This document shows positions 25,281-39,019 of a stretch of 64,000 bases of DNA, piece by piece. How positions within the stretch are numbered: the first letter of the stretch is position 1; each line of letters opens with the position of its first letter. The notes below the pieces were generated by a model. The model was not told the DNA's origin. It saw nothing but the letters and a program-made list of their open reading frames with translations, and did not search any database. Source of the DNA: Isoperla grammatica. Its lineage: Eukaryota; Arthropoda; Insecta; Plecoptera; Perlodidae. Both the position numbers and the translations under genes were made by a program. The DNA is taken from positions 3,183,946 to 3,247,945 of the forward strand of contig OX246741.1 of assembly GCA_945910005.1 (NCBI GenBank), written 5' to 3'.

Positions 25281-28200
25281 GCAATCTGTTTCAACTAAAG
25301 TTAACAGATACTTATACTCATGCTAACATGTTACATTCTTATACTCAACCACCAATTGCGTGAACGCTGTTTCAACTAAAGTAAACAGATACTCAAGTTG
25401 TTTTATTACATTCTGCTACTCAACCGCCAATTGCGTGAAAGATGTTTCAACTACAGTAAACAGATACCTACACTCATGTGGTCATATTACATTCTTAAAT
25501 TAAACACAAATTGCGTGCACGCTGTTTCAACTAAAGTAAACAGATACCTACACTCATGCTGTCATATTACATTCTTATACTCAACACCAAATGTGTTAAC
25601 GCTATTATTACTAAAGTTAACAGATTCCTACACTCATGCTGTCATATAACATTCTTATGATCAACGCCAATTGCGTTAACGCTGTTATTACTAAAGTAAA
25701 CAGATTCCTACACTCATGCTGTCAACTACATTCTTATATTAAACGCCAATTGCGTTAACGCTGTTATTACTAAAGTAAACAGATTCCTACACTCATGCTG
25801 TCAACTAAATTCTAATATTCAACGCCAATTGCGTTAACGCTGTTATTACTAAAGTAAACAGATTTCTACACTCATGCTGTCAACTACATTCTTATATTCA
25901 ACGCCAATTGCGTTAACGCTGTTATTACTAAACTAACAGATTCCTACACTCATGCTGTCAACTACATTCTTATACTCAACGCCAATTGCGTAAACGCTAT
26001 TATTACTAAAGTAAACAGATTCCTACACTCATGCTGTCAACTACATTCTTATATTCAACGCCAATTGCGTTAACGCTGTTATTACTAAAGTAAACAGATT
26101 CCTACACTCATGCTGTCATATAACATTCTTATATTCAACGCCAATTGCGATAACGCTGTTATTACTAAAGCAAACAGATTCCTACACTCATGCTGTCAAC
26201 TACATTCTTATATTCAACGCCAGTTGCGTTAACGCTGTAATTACTAAAGCAAACAGATTCCTACACTCATGCTGTCAACTACATTCTTATATTCAACACC
26301 AATTGCGTTAACACTGTTATTACGAAAGTCAACAGATACCTACACTCATGCTGTCAACTACATTCTTATATTCAACGCCAATTGCGTTAACGCTGTTATT
26401 ACGAAAGTCAACAGATACCTACACTCATGCTGTCAACTACATTCTTATATTCAACGCCAATTGCGTTAACGCTGTAATTACTAAAGCAAACAGATTCCTA
26501 CACTCATGCTGTCAACTACATTCTTATATTCAACGCCAATTGCGTTAACGCTGTTAATACTAAAGCAAACAGATTCCTACACTCATGCTGTCAACTACAT
26601 TCTTATATTCAACGCCAATTGCGTTAACGTTGTTATTACTAAAGTCAACAGATTCCTACACTCATGCTGTCAACTACATTCTTATATTCAACGCCAATTG
26701 CGTTAACGTTGTTATTACTAAAGTCAACAGATTCCTACACTCATGCTGTCATATTACATTCTTATATTCAACACCAATTGCGTTAACGTTGTTATTACGA
26801 AAGTCAACAGATTCCTACACTCATGCTGTCATATTACATTCTTATATTCAACGCCAATTGCGTTAACGTTGTTATTACGAAAGTCAACAGATTCCTACAC
26901 TCATGCTGTCATATAACATTCTTATATTCAACGCCAATTGCGTTAACGTTGTTATTACTAAAGTAAACAGATTCCTACACTCATGCTGTCATATAACATT
27001 CTTATATTCAACGCCAATTGCGTTAACGTTGTTATTACTAAAGTAAACAGATTCCTACACTCATGCTGTCATATTACATTCTTATATTCAACGCCAATTG
27101 CGTTAACGTTGTTATTACTAAAGTCAACAGATTCCTACACTCATGCTGTCATATTACATTCTTATATTCAACGCCAATTGCGATAACGTTGTTATTACGA
27201 AAGTCAACAGATTCCTACACTCATGCTGTCATATAACATTCTTATATTCAACGCCAATTGCGTTAACGTTGTTATTACTAAAGTAAACAGATTCCTACAC
27301 TCATGCTGTCATATTACATTCTTATATTCAACGCCAATTGCGTTAACGTTGTTATTACTAAAGTCAACAGATTCCTACACTCATGCTGTCATATTACATT
27401 CTTATATTCAACGCCAATTGCGTTAACGTTGTGATTACGAAAGTCAACAGATTCCTACACTCATGCTGTCATATTACATTCTTATATTCAACGCCAATTG
27501 CGTTAACGCTGTTATTACTAAAGTCAACAGATTCCTACACTCATGCTGTCATATTACATTCTTATATTCAACGCCAATTGCGTTAACGTTGTGATTACGA
27601 AAGTCAACAGATTCCTACACTCATGCTGTCATATTACATTCTTATATTCAACGCCAATTGCGTTAACGTTGTGATTACGAAAGTCAACAGATTCCTACAC
27701 TCATGCTGTCATATTACATTCTTATATTCAACGCCAATTGCGTTAACGCTGGTATTACTAAAGTCAACAGATTCCTACACTCATGCTGTCATATTACATT
27801 CTTATATTCAACGCCAATTGCGTTAACGTTGTTATTACGAAAGTCAACAGATTCCTACACTCATGCTGTCATATTACATTCTTATATTCAACGCCAATTG
27901 CGTTAACGCTGGTATTACTAAAGTCAACAGATTCCTACACTCATGCTGTCATATTACATTCTTATATTCAACGCCAATTGCGTTAACGTTGTTATTACGA
28001 AAGTCAACAGATTCCTACACTCATGCTGTCATATTACATTCTTATATTCAACGCCAATTGCGTTAACGTTGTTATTACTAAAGTCAACAGATTCCTACAC
28101 TCATGCTGTCATACTACATTCTTATATTCAACGTTAATTGCGTTAACGCTGTTATTACGAAAGTCAACAGATTCCTACACTCATGCTGTCATATTACATT

Positions 28201-31200
28201 CTTATATTCAATGCCAATTGCGTTAACGTTGTTATTACGAAAGTCAACAGATTCCTACACTCATGCTGTCATATTACATTCTTATATTCAATGCCAATTG
28301 CGTTAACGTTGTTATTACGAAAGTCAACAGATTCCTACACTCATGCTGTCATATTACATTCTTATATTCAATGCCAATTGCGTTAACGTTGTTATTACGA
28401 AAGTCAACAGATTCCTACACTCATGCTGTCATATTACATTCTTATATTCAACGCCAATTGCGTTAACGTTGTTATTACGAAAGTCAACAGATTCCTACAC
28501 TCATGCTGTCATATTACATTCTTATATTCAACGTTAATTGCGTTAACGCTGTTATTACGAAAGTCAACAGATTCCTACACTCATGCTGTCATATTACATT
28601 CTTATATTCAATGCCAATTGCGTTAACGTTGTTATTACGAAAGTCAACAGATTCCTACACTCATGCTGTCATACTACATTCTTATATTCAATGCCAATTG
28701 CGTTAACGCTGTTATTACGAAAGTCAACAGATTCCTACACTCATGCTGTCATATTACATTCTTATATTCAACGCCAATTGCGTTAACGTTGTGATTACGA
28801 AAGTCAACAGATTCCTACACTCATGCTGTCATACTACATTCTTATATTCAACGCCAATTGCGATAACGCTGTTATTACGAAAGTCAACAGATTCCTACAC
28901 TCATGCTGTCATACTACATTCTTATATTCAATGCCAATTGCGTTAACGTTGTTATTACGAAAGTCAACAGATTCCTACACTCATGCTGTCATACTACATT
29001 CTTATATTCAACGCCAATTGCGTTAACGCTGTTATTACGAAAGTCAACAGATTCCTACACTCATGCTGTCATATTACATTCTTATATTCAACGCCAATTG
29101 CGTTAACGTTGTTATTACGAAAGTCAACAGATTCCTACACTCATGCTGTCATATTACATTCTTATATTCAATGCCAATTGCGTTAACGTTGTTATTACGA
29201 AAGTCAACAGATTCCTACACTCATGCTGTCATACTACATTCTTATATTCAACGCCAATTGCGTTAACGTTGTTATTACTAAAGTCAACAGATTCCTACAC
29301 TCATGCTGTCATATTACATTCTTATATTCAACGTTAATTGCGTTAACGCTGTTATTACGAAAGTCAACAGATTCCTACACTCATGCTGTCATATTACATT
29401 CTTATATTCAACGCCAATTGCGTTAACGTTGTTATTACGAAAGTCAACAGATACCTACACTCATGCTGTCAACTACATTCTTATATTCAACGCCAATTGC
29501 GTTAACGCTGTTATTACGAAAGTCAACAGATTCCTACACTCATGCTGTCAACTACATTCTTATATTCAACGCAAATTGCGTTAACGCTGTTATTACTAAA
29601 GTCAACAGATTCCTACACTCATGCTGTCAACTACATTCTTATATTCAACGCCAATTGCGTTAACGCTGTTATTACTAAAGTCAACAGATTCCTACACTCA
29701 TGCTGTCAACTACATTCTTATATTCAACGCCAATTGCGTTAACGCTGTTATTACTAAAGTCAACAGATACCTACACTCATGCTGTCAACTACATTCTTAT
29801 ATTCAACGCCAATTGCGTTAACGCTGTTATTACGAAAGTCAACAGATTCCTACACTCATGCTGTCAACTACATTCTTATATTCAACGCCAATTGCGTTAA
29901 CGCTGTTATTACTAAAGTCAACAGATTCCTACACTCATGCTGTCATATTACATTCTTATATTCAACGCCAATTGCGTTAACGCTGTTATTACTAAAGTCA
30001 ACAGATTCCTACACTCATGCTGTCATATAACATTCTTATATTCAACGCCAATTGCGTTAACGCTGTTATTACTAAAGTAAACAGATTCCTACACTCATGC
30101 TGTCAACTACATTCTTATATTCAACGCCAATTGCGTTAACGCTGTTATTACTAAAGTAAACAGATTCCTACACTCATGCTGTCAACTACATTTTTATATT
30201 CAACGCAAATTGCGTTAACGCTGTTATTACTAAAGTCAACAGATTCCTACACTCATGCTGTCAACTACATTCTTATATTCAACGCAAATTGCGTTAACGC
30301 TGTTATTACTAAAGTAAACAGATTCCTACACTCATGCTGTCATATAACATTCTTATATTCAACGCCAATTGCGATAACGCTGTTATTACGAAAGTCAACA
30401 GATTCCTACACTCATGCTGTCAACTACATTCTTATATTCAACGCAAATTGCGTTAACGCTGTTATTACTAAAGTCAACAGATTCCTACACTCATGCTGTC
30501 ATATTACATTCTTATATTCAACGCCAATTGCGTTAACGCTGTTATTACTAAAGCAAACAGATTCCTACACTCATGCTGTCAACTACATTCTTATATTCAA
30601 CGCCAATTGCGTTAACGCTGTTATTACTAAAGTCAACAGATTCCTACACTCATGCTGTCATATTACATTCTTATATTTAACGCCAATTGCGTTAACGCTG
30701 TTATTACTAAAGTCAACAGATTCCTACACTCATGCTGTCATATTACATTCTTATATTTAACGCCAATTGCGTTTACGCTGTTATTACTAAAGTCAACAGA
30801 TACCTACACTCATGCTGTCAACTACATTCTTATATTCAACTCCAATTGCGTTAACGCTGTTATTACTAAAGTCAACAGATTCCTTCACTCATGCTGTCAA
30901 CTACATTCTTATATTCAACGCCAATTGCGTTAACGCTGTTATAACTAAAGTCAACAGATTCCTTCACTCATGCTGTCAACTACATTCTTATATTCAACGC
31001 CAATTGCGTTAACGCTGTTATTACTAAAGTCAACAGATTCCTACACTCATGCTGTCAACTACATTCTTATATTCAACGCCAATTGCGTTAACGCTGTTAT
31101 TGCGAAAGTCAACAGATTCCTACACTCATGCTGTCAACTACATTCTTATATTCAACGCCAATTGCGTTAACGCTGTTATTACTAAAGCAAACAGATTCCT

Positions 31201-32668
31201 ACACTCATGCTGTCAACTACATTCTTATATTCAACGCCAATTGCGTTAACGCTGTTATTGCGAAAGTCAACAGATTCCTACACTCATGCTGTCAACTACA
31301 TTCTTATATTCAACGCCAATTGCGTTAACGTTGTTGTTACGAAAGTAAACAGATTCCTACACTCATGCTGTCAACTACATTCTTATATGCAACGCCTATT
31401 TGCGTTAACGTTGTTATTACTAAAGTAAACAGATTCCTACACTCATGCTGTCAACTACATTCTTATATTTAACGTCAATTGCGTTAACGCTGTTATTACT
31501 AAAGTAAACAGATTCCTACACTCACGCTGTCAACCTCATTCTTATATTCAACGCCAATTGCGTTAACGCTGTTATTAATAAACTAAACAGATACCTACAC
31601 TCATGCTGTCATATTACATTCTCATATTCAAAGCCAATTACGTTAACGCTGTTATTACTAAAGTAAACAGATACCTACACTCATGCTGTCATATTACATT
31701 CTTATAACCAACGCCAATTGCGTTTACGCTGTTATTACTAAAGTAAACAGATACCTACACTCATGCTGTCAACTACATTCTTATATTCAACGCCAATTGC
31801 GTTAACACTGTTATTACGAAAGTCAACAGATACCTACACTCATGCCGTCAACTACATTCTTATATTCAACGCCAATTGCGTTAACGCTGTTATTACGAAA
31901 GTCAACAGATACCTACACTCATGCTGTCAACTACATTCTTATATTCAACGCCAATTGCGTTAACGCTGTTATTACGAAAGTCAACAGATACCTACACTCA
32001 TGCTGTCATATTACATTCTTATATTCAACGCCAATTGCGTTAACGCTGTTATTACGAAAGTCAACAGATACCTACACTCATGCTGTCAACTACATTCTTA
32101 TATTCAACGCCAATTGCGTTAACACTGTTATTACGAAAGTCAACAGATACCTACACTCATGCCGTCAACTACATTCTTATATTCAACGCCAATTGCGTTA
32201 ACGCTGTTATTACGAAAGTTAACAGATTCCTACACTCATGCTGTCATATTACATTCTTATATTCAACACCAATTGCGTTAACGCTGTTATTACGAAAGTC
32301 AACAGATTCCTACACTCATGCTGTGATACTACATTCTTATATTCAACGCCAATTGCGTTAACACTGTTATTACGAAAGTCAACAGATACCTACACTCATG
32401 TTGTCATAATACTTTCTTATACCTTACGGCACTTGCGTAAACGCTGTTTTAACTAAATAAACAGATACCTACTCATGTTGTCATATTACATTTTTATACT
32501 CAACACCAAATGCGTAAACGCTGTTTTAACTTAAGTAAACAGATTCCTACACTCATGCTGTCATATTCTATTCTTATATTCAACGCCAATTGCGTGCACG
32601 CTGTTTTTACAAAAGTAAACAGATACCTATACTTATGTTGTGTTACTCATCCACCAGTCGCGTGCACC
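25281..32668. repeat. large 79/80-bp satellite array, about 92 monomers
   Basis: Head-to-tail monomers, each containing CCAATTGCGTTAACG, TTATTACTAAAG or TTATTACGAAAG, CAACAGATTCCTACACTCAT and CATTCTTATATTC. Two length variants differ at the segment after GCTGT: CATATTACATT (80 bp) or CAACTACATT (79 bp). A nearly uniform 80-bp block runs from about 26740 to 29460; mixed 79/80-bp blocks lie on either side. The first and last few monomers are strongly diverged. Open frames of about 66 residues recur only because the repeat recurs; neither 79 nor 80 is a multiple of three. Confidence 0.97.
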
Positions 32669-33831
32669 CGAACTACGACCAAAAAACATTGTTCAAGGGA
32701 TATTTTCTTGTATTGGTTAGAATTGTCACTTGGCACCCTTTTGCATAGATCACTGTATAAAATATGGCCACTCGGCACAGACTTTCGATAATGTTAGAAA
32801 GATCATCAATCCTGGTCCCTAAAGATTGTTTTCTTCACATCACTCTGACTTTGCAATACGATAATATTATGTATTGGATGATACATGTACAATGTTATTA
32901 AAACACAAAAACAACAAAGAAATAATTATATACTATTTCAAGACTTGAAGTCTTTACGCCATTTTTCCAGTTACGGAGATTTTACCCAGATTGCACCGAT
33001 AATGGCCGACACTATACTATGGGTTATGTATAATTTATACATTACATACAAGCTCCACTTAGTTTTGCTCCAAGTTTCGACATATCTCGAACTCTCGTTC
33101 CCTGCAGATAGAATCAATTGATCACGGTTTCTCAGTCAAACGTCCGGATACTCAAAACTGCTGCATTTGGCGACGATTGCAATAATGGCGGACGGATCGC
33201 GAGACGAATCCGCTTCACTCACGGAAGCAAAACGATGAAATGAACGAAGGAATCTGGTGTGGCCGAGCATTCACATCCCAGTCTCACAGTGAATGAGTCT
33301 GATCTTTGTCTCCATGCAGAACGAATCACGTAGCCTTTGTCTGAGGACCCTTTGAGACTCAAAGATACGGCTACGTTATGAAAAGTTAAGAAGCTGGAAA
33401 TAATACGACCCCGAAGGAAAGTCTATTTAGGCGTTTCGAGATGGATAAGATAGATTCTAGAGATATCATTATACCAAGCAAGTCGCATAGGCCACAGTTT
33501 CTAGTTGGCCGCTTTGCGCCCTCGGCAGTAAACTAGAGTAACTTCTACCGATCTATATTTCAACTTTTCATTTCAATTTTCTTCTACGGAAATATTCATC
33601 AGATATCAGTTTCAAATAATATCGTGAGCTGATAAGAAAACGAAAGTCAGGGTCTTCTGGAGGTACAATGGGCACAACAAAATTTCAAGTGTTTTCTCAA
33701 ACTTGCCGTTGATTGACCAGTCAGTTGATGTTGTATTGAGTGGTTGTTATGCACACTCAAGGTGTGTGAGTATAGGCTTGAGGCATGTTATAGCTTAAAC
33801 GAAGAACAGTAAACCATGCAATAATATCTTT

Positions 33832-34080
33832 GAAAAATAATTTGTCGTAGGAAACATGCCCAGAGACAATCCATGTCCCTCTTCAGGTGGCTATATAACT
33901 GGGTATTGTGGTATTTGGAATAGTATAAGCAAGAAAAGTCCGAGGGCTGTTAGTATGACTCAATGAGATTGAGGACAACTTCGGAAAAATCTTCAGTCAG
34001 TATTGCCGGTGGTTGGTGTCGAACCGGTAACCTCCCTAATTAGTCTCGCTTTCTCCCGCTAAGCCACTCTATCGGCATCC
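33832..34080 (-). mobile_element. tRNA-derived SINE copy
   Basis: Plus-strand GTCGTAGGAAACATGCCCAG, CCTCTTCAGGTGGCTATA, CCGAGGGCTGTTAGTATGAC, AAATCTTCAGTCAG, the box B complement GTCGAACCGGTAACCTCC and CCACTCTATCGGCA identify an almost complete reverse copy. Confidence 0.85.
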
Positions 34081-34587
34081 ATGTGTAGTATATAATGTTA
34101 TTCATTTTCCTGGAAATCATAACCGGACCCGACAACCATTGCCCTGCTTTTATTCAACTCATAAACTTTTCTTTTTACTTTTCTAAATTTTATTGCGTAA
34201 CGAATCGGAAAACATTTCTTTTGAAATCCACATTGAAACTTTACGTCATTATTTGTTTCACGGAATCGATAATAAAGTTTGTGGAGTTGTTATAGCCAAG
34301 GGCGACGCTCAGTACATACGGCTGTATACTGTATAGTGTGCTCGTATAGATACACACAGAGAGAACATTCGTAGGAGGAAGTTTTTAATTGGTGGAGCTC
34401 GTTGTAGCCTATGTCGTGCTTGTTATCGTGCAATGTCACATGCTACCCAACTATCTCATGACACAACTAGTTTAGCATTAATTACATACTTTGAAAGGTT
34501 TTGAATCACAATACAATCAATAACGCAAAACTATATTGACAAACTTGAACCTTGGGCCCGCGATAACGCTGAGCCTGACCCCCCAAT

Positions 34588-34690
34588 ATTTATTTATTTA
34601 TTGTAATTAAGGCCATTGTAGGACACAATGCCTTCTTTAGCCTGATGAGGGATGATTGATGAATGAGGAAGGGAGGAGGGGAAGCCTGAA
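34588..34690 (-). mobile_element. 3' tail fragment of the 5S-SINE family (or its partner LINE)
   Basis: Read in reverse it matches the last ~100 bp of the element at 16607: AGGCTTCCCCTCCTCCC, CATCAGGCTAAAGAAGGCAT, GGCCTTAATTACAATAAATA. No 5S-like head is present. It is a truncated SINE or the 3' end of the LINE that shares this tail. Confidence 0.75.
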
Positions 34691-37600
34691 TAGCATTAGT
34701 TCTACCAAGTAGTGAATTTGTTATCTGTGATACAGTCATGTTGTATAACGTATTATTCTCTTATGTCAGCGAGCCCACCATCTTTGTCCACAATGAATCT
34801 GGCTCTGAAGATGTTGAAGGCGCTTAGTGTTGAAGGTGCGTGTGTTTGCCAATTAGAACATTGACTTGGATGACGGATAATTAAATAAGAGCAACCGCTG
34901 AAAGGTCCTTTGTCTTGTGGCTGTTTCACACACGATCAGGACACGATCAGGCGTTTGATTGTTAATCTGGGCTACAATTATTTATATTTGTTATTCAAAC
35001 ATCGTCTACGAAAATGAGAATACTGAACGTGTGAGTTTTAATAAAGTGGAAATAATTAAAAGATACGCAGACATTTACATAAATATTGAATATTTGTGAT
35101 CACGAAAATGAAAAAGGAATTATTTATGCAGTTTCAACAAAAAGTAAAGGGAACTAGAGAAAAGTTCGCCAGCCGAATGTTATACATAGTGTAAAACAAG
35201 TTTTCCCACATCTGATGGATGCACGTTTAACCTTGGACATTCCCCCTTCCCATAGCAACATCCAAAACCCGAATAATTGTGTATGAAACAGCTCTCAGGG
35301 TGTCATTCTTATCTGCTTAGCCCAAGTCATCCCCGGTCCATGTCTAATGGAAATATTTCTACCAACATTGGTAGGACGTTCATCTTACCACATTATAGTT
35401 AAAAAAAAAAAAAAAAAACTGACATAGTTCAGTTCACTTCAATGTTCATTTAGGGAAGCATCAATTGATTAGGTTAAAATAAAATAAATCAATCTGCATT
35501 TATTTTCGACCGGTTGAGTTGCAACTTACAAATATAGCAATGGCGACATTATACAATGTATTACAATTACGTTGCTATAACGGCACCAAAGTTTAGAAGT
35601 ATACCAGCAGCATATCGATGTATGTAATATTTAAATCCACTCCAGGCTTTCAAAAACCCCAGCCGGAAGCTAACAAAGTTCCCGGAGTTGTGAGCCCGTG
35701 GGCGTTCTGGCTACACAAGGACTGCAATACACGGAGCGAGCATTATTGTTTTTAATTGGAGAACCTCGTTTGAACCATATTGAATGGGTCTTTTTTACTT
35801 TTTTACATTGTGCGATGTAACATGCAAATAAATACATAACTCGTTTCGTGATAACCTCAATAGTTAACACGGAAACTTTATTGGTATGAATGGAATCACG
35901 TAGCTGAAATATTATCTCAAATTGTATGATTTTAAAAATAAACCCCTGTTGACCCAACCTTCATTTCAAGATGTTTATATACTCCAGTTTAGTAGCCCGT
36001 ATTGAACAACCCCATACAACAAATTACATAATAACAGTATTTATTTAACCAAGACATGAATGACCAGGTCATGAACCTTGGAACTAGAACCACAAAAAGA
36101 GTAATAAAACTTCACAAGACAAAGAATAGAACAATTATCTATCAAAAATAAAAATAACAACCAAAACGGAAGAATAACAACCAACAAGCAAATAAATCAA
36201 ATAACGACAACACAAACGAACAAGAGGTCCATTGTCAATTGCAACCGTGTGTACACTCCTCACATGGGTACGTACGGTACTGTGCATCAATAGAAATGTC
36301 TGCCATCAAAAACGGCAGATCACAATGTTAATCAATTCGCTTCCTCCACAATGTGCAATGGCCTGTTATGTACAGTGACTGTCGGGTCCACCTGCATCCA
36401 TAGTGTATGGTAGTCACTCGTACAATAACACTTCCTCGGCGTTGTTCCCCTATCTATAGGTACAGACGGGTCCACGTTCCATGTGGCTCAGCCATCTCTA
36501 ATCACGCTCGTTATAGCAGATGTATATCGTATTCACTCACAAATCACTTAATTAAAAATTAAAATAGTACCCTGATTTGAGACAGCAAAAATCACACTCA
36601 CCATAAACAAAAACGTATTGAGAAAATTTGATTGCTTTGCATTGTACGTGGCTCGTAGATTGAAACTATAAAACTACTGAAGGCAACATAATTAATAATT
36701 TGGTAAAGAATTCGTAATCAATAGGACAATTTTTAATTTAAAATTTGGATGTATACTTAGTCAAGTTTATGATAAATCGTTGTTTTGTCATTTAAATGAA
36801 CTGATTAGAAAATAATATACATGACACACTTTAATAATATGACAGCTGATAAAACTCAAAGTTGTCCCTTTTATGTATATTTGCAGCGATATAGTTTACT
36901 ATCAATACTGACCTCATTATAATTGTCAAACAAGTAGTACAGTGTATTGAGGGTCCCTGCCATTTATAATGTGCCTCGTTTATATGACGACTCCATTTAC
37001 CGTTAAAATGTTTACCAGTATCATGTTTTTATATGTAGGCTAAGTGGTTAGAAACCAGTATGAAGGGTAAACGAAGCTTGGACCCTCTCAACAAAAGCAG
37101 GAACCAACAAACATAACCAAAGAGGCACACTCAAACAAAATGAGTAGAAATTATGCGATCCTCATTTTTACTTTTGCAAAAAAATCACACGCCCCAGCTT
37201 TAGGGCTCATTTCGCCGCGAGAGTACAAGCATTGTTGCCAGAGATTCGCCACGCCCTGAGCAGATTCGTCGTGCAACACTGGAATTAGTTGGGCTTCCGC
37301 TCGGCAGCTCACAAAAGTAGCGCACTTTTTGTCTGAACATGCCCGGCACGAGAACCGGTCCTTGCAGAACGACAGCTTTATTAGTGACGTTGTTTCTAAA
37401 GAAAAATAAGTTATAGCCAGGCAGATGTAGTGAGTTCTTTCTTTTAGGTGTTGGCGCAGTGGTTGTGGTCAGTTAGGCAGTACTGCCGTTCTAGCAGTTT
37501 GATTCATTGCTTACTCATCAATGTCATGTCAGGTATTTTACATCGTCTCGATTAGCATCGTTGCCAAAATATGATCATCATTATAACAAGTTTTTTTTGT

Positions 37601-37734
37601 TATTTTATCTGTGTCTATGATTGTGTCAAAATGTTATGTTGTAGACCTTATATTGTCAATGGAGAGCTGAAATAGTGGCCACTGGTCGGGCATGATTATT
37701 TTTATTGCCAGCAATGATATTTTATTTTAATAAT

Positions 37735-37980
37735 TACTTTTTGTAAGGACCTGTCCAAAGATAATGCACCGCTTCATTTGACTAATTTTATAGTGGTATT
37801 TGGATTTTTGAAAAATCAATAAGGAATGTCTGAGTACTGTTACAGTACAACTCAATACTAGAATTAATCTTGTTATTGAGGAAAAGCTCGGGAAAACCTT
37901 CAGTCAGGATTGTCCGTAGCGTGAATCGAACTTGCAACCTCCCGAATTAGAGCCTCGTGTATTAGCTCTCTATCGGTGGT
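37735..37980 (-). mobile_element. tRNA-derived SINE copy, diverged
   Basis: Plus-strand TCGGGAAAACCTTCAGTCAG, the box B complement GAATCGAACTTGCAACCTCC, CCGAATTAGAGCCTCG and TCTCTATCGG match the SINE head in reverse. The 3' half (37735-37860) is diverged. Confidence 0.75.
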
Positions 37981-38634
37981 ATTTTATTTTATTCAGTTAC
38001 TTACGCATATCCTGTTGATTAAGTAATATTTGTGGCATACAATTTCAACAGTTCAGAAGTACGCTTTTCAAATTAATGTTTTATGACTTTAACAAGAAAA
38101 AAACATGATAAATTCGTAGGTATCTGAATTGTAGGCTATGTAAGTAAACACATCCTTGCATTAACAGCCGAGAGAATTTCTCATGAAACCCTTGTTAAGA
38201 AGTCAGAATATTTCACTTAATCATCGTCAATTAAAAACCAAATTTGTATTTTCATGTTTGTATCGTTGGTCTGTTATTATCACATTATTTCTTCTCCGTC
38301 TGTTCACACGTGCAGCGGCAATCTGCCCGCTCGCCGTGTTACATCTACAAGACCAATAATTTCATCCAATATTTCGGCAATTTCATGCAAATATCCGCAC
38401 TGGTGTTGATGTGTTGATTGTGGGTTGCGTGAACCGCCACAACGCAGCACCGTCGCGACTAAACCGGTCCGAACTCGTTGTTTTATCTATTCTGCCCTTG
38501 GAATATAAAGTGTTGGCAATTACTGGTGTAGTTGATACGTACCTTGTCGATTCGCCGCCACATGTGTGTAATTCACTTTTGAATGCTTCCGCCATTGCCC
38601 GCTGTGCTCGCCACAGGCTCTTCAGGATGAGCTA

Positions 38635-38694
38635 GAGCACTTGGAGGAAGCTTGGAGCACTCGGAGGCAGCTTGGAGCACTTAGAGGCAGCTCT
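38635..38694. repeat. 20-bp tandem repeat, three units
   Basis: GAGCACTTGGAGGAAGCTTG and two close variants repeat with a 20-bp period. Confidence 0.85.
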
Positions 38695-39019
38695 AGGGTA
38701 CACATCTGCTCTATGCCGCTCTTCAAAGGGCTAACGAGGATTATTAGGGAGGGATTGGCCAGGGGCTGTTGAAAGAGCTAAATCACACAGCGGTGGTTTT
38801 ATCTGGGGGGGATGTGGACCTAAGACACTCAGAAATCTTGCATAATGACGACGTTTTTTTGGTAGGTCCCCAGTTCCTGAGGCGATCATTTTTTCATATG
38901 TTGATTGCCTCTCATGCCCAGAAAATGTCCTATTTTTGAACCAAGTATGAACTTAATAAGCTCCCTCACGACTACTATTATACAATGTCCAACTACCTGT
39001 TTGTTTGTCAAAGAAACCA

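Noticed and set aside
26700..29460. CENP-B box in the satellite monomer
   Set aside because: The reverse strand has TTCGTAATAACAACG, matching the first half of the consensus, but lacks the required CGGG.
25281..32668. Dozens of 60-190-residue open frames in the satellite
   Set aside because: They repeat with the monomer; unit lengths of 79 and 80 change frame every unit and end at the same repeat-borne stop.
25281..32668. CRISPR-like array
   Set aside because: The whole monomer repeats with no unique spacers, there are no cas genes, and the context is eukaryotic.
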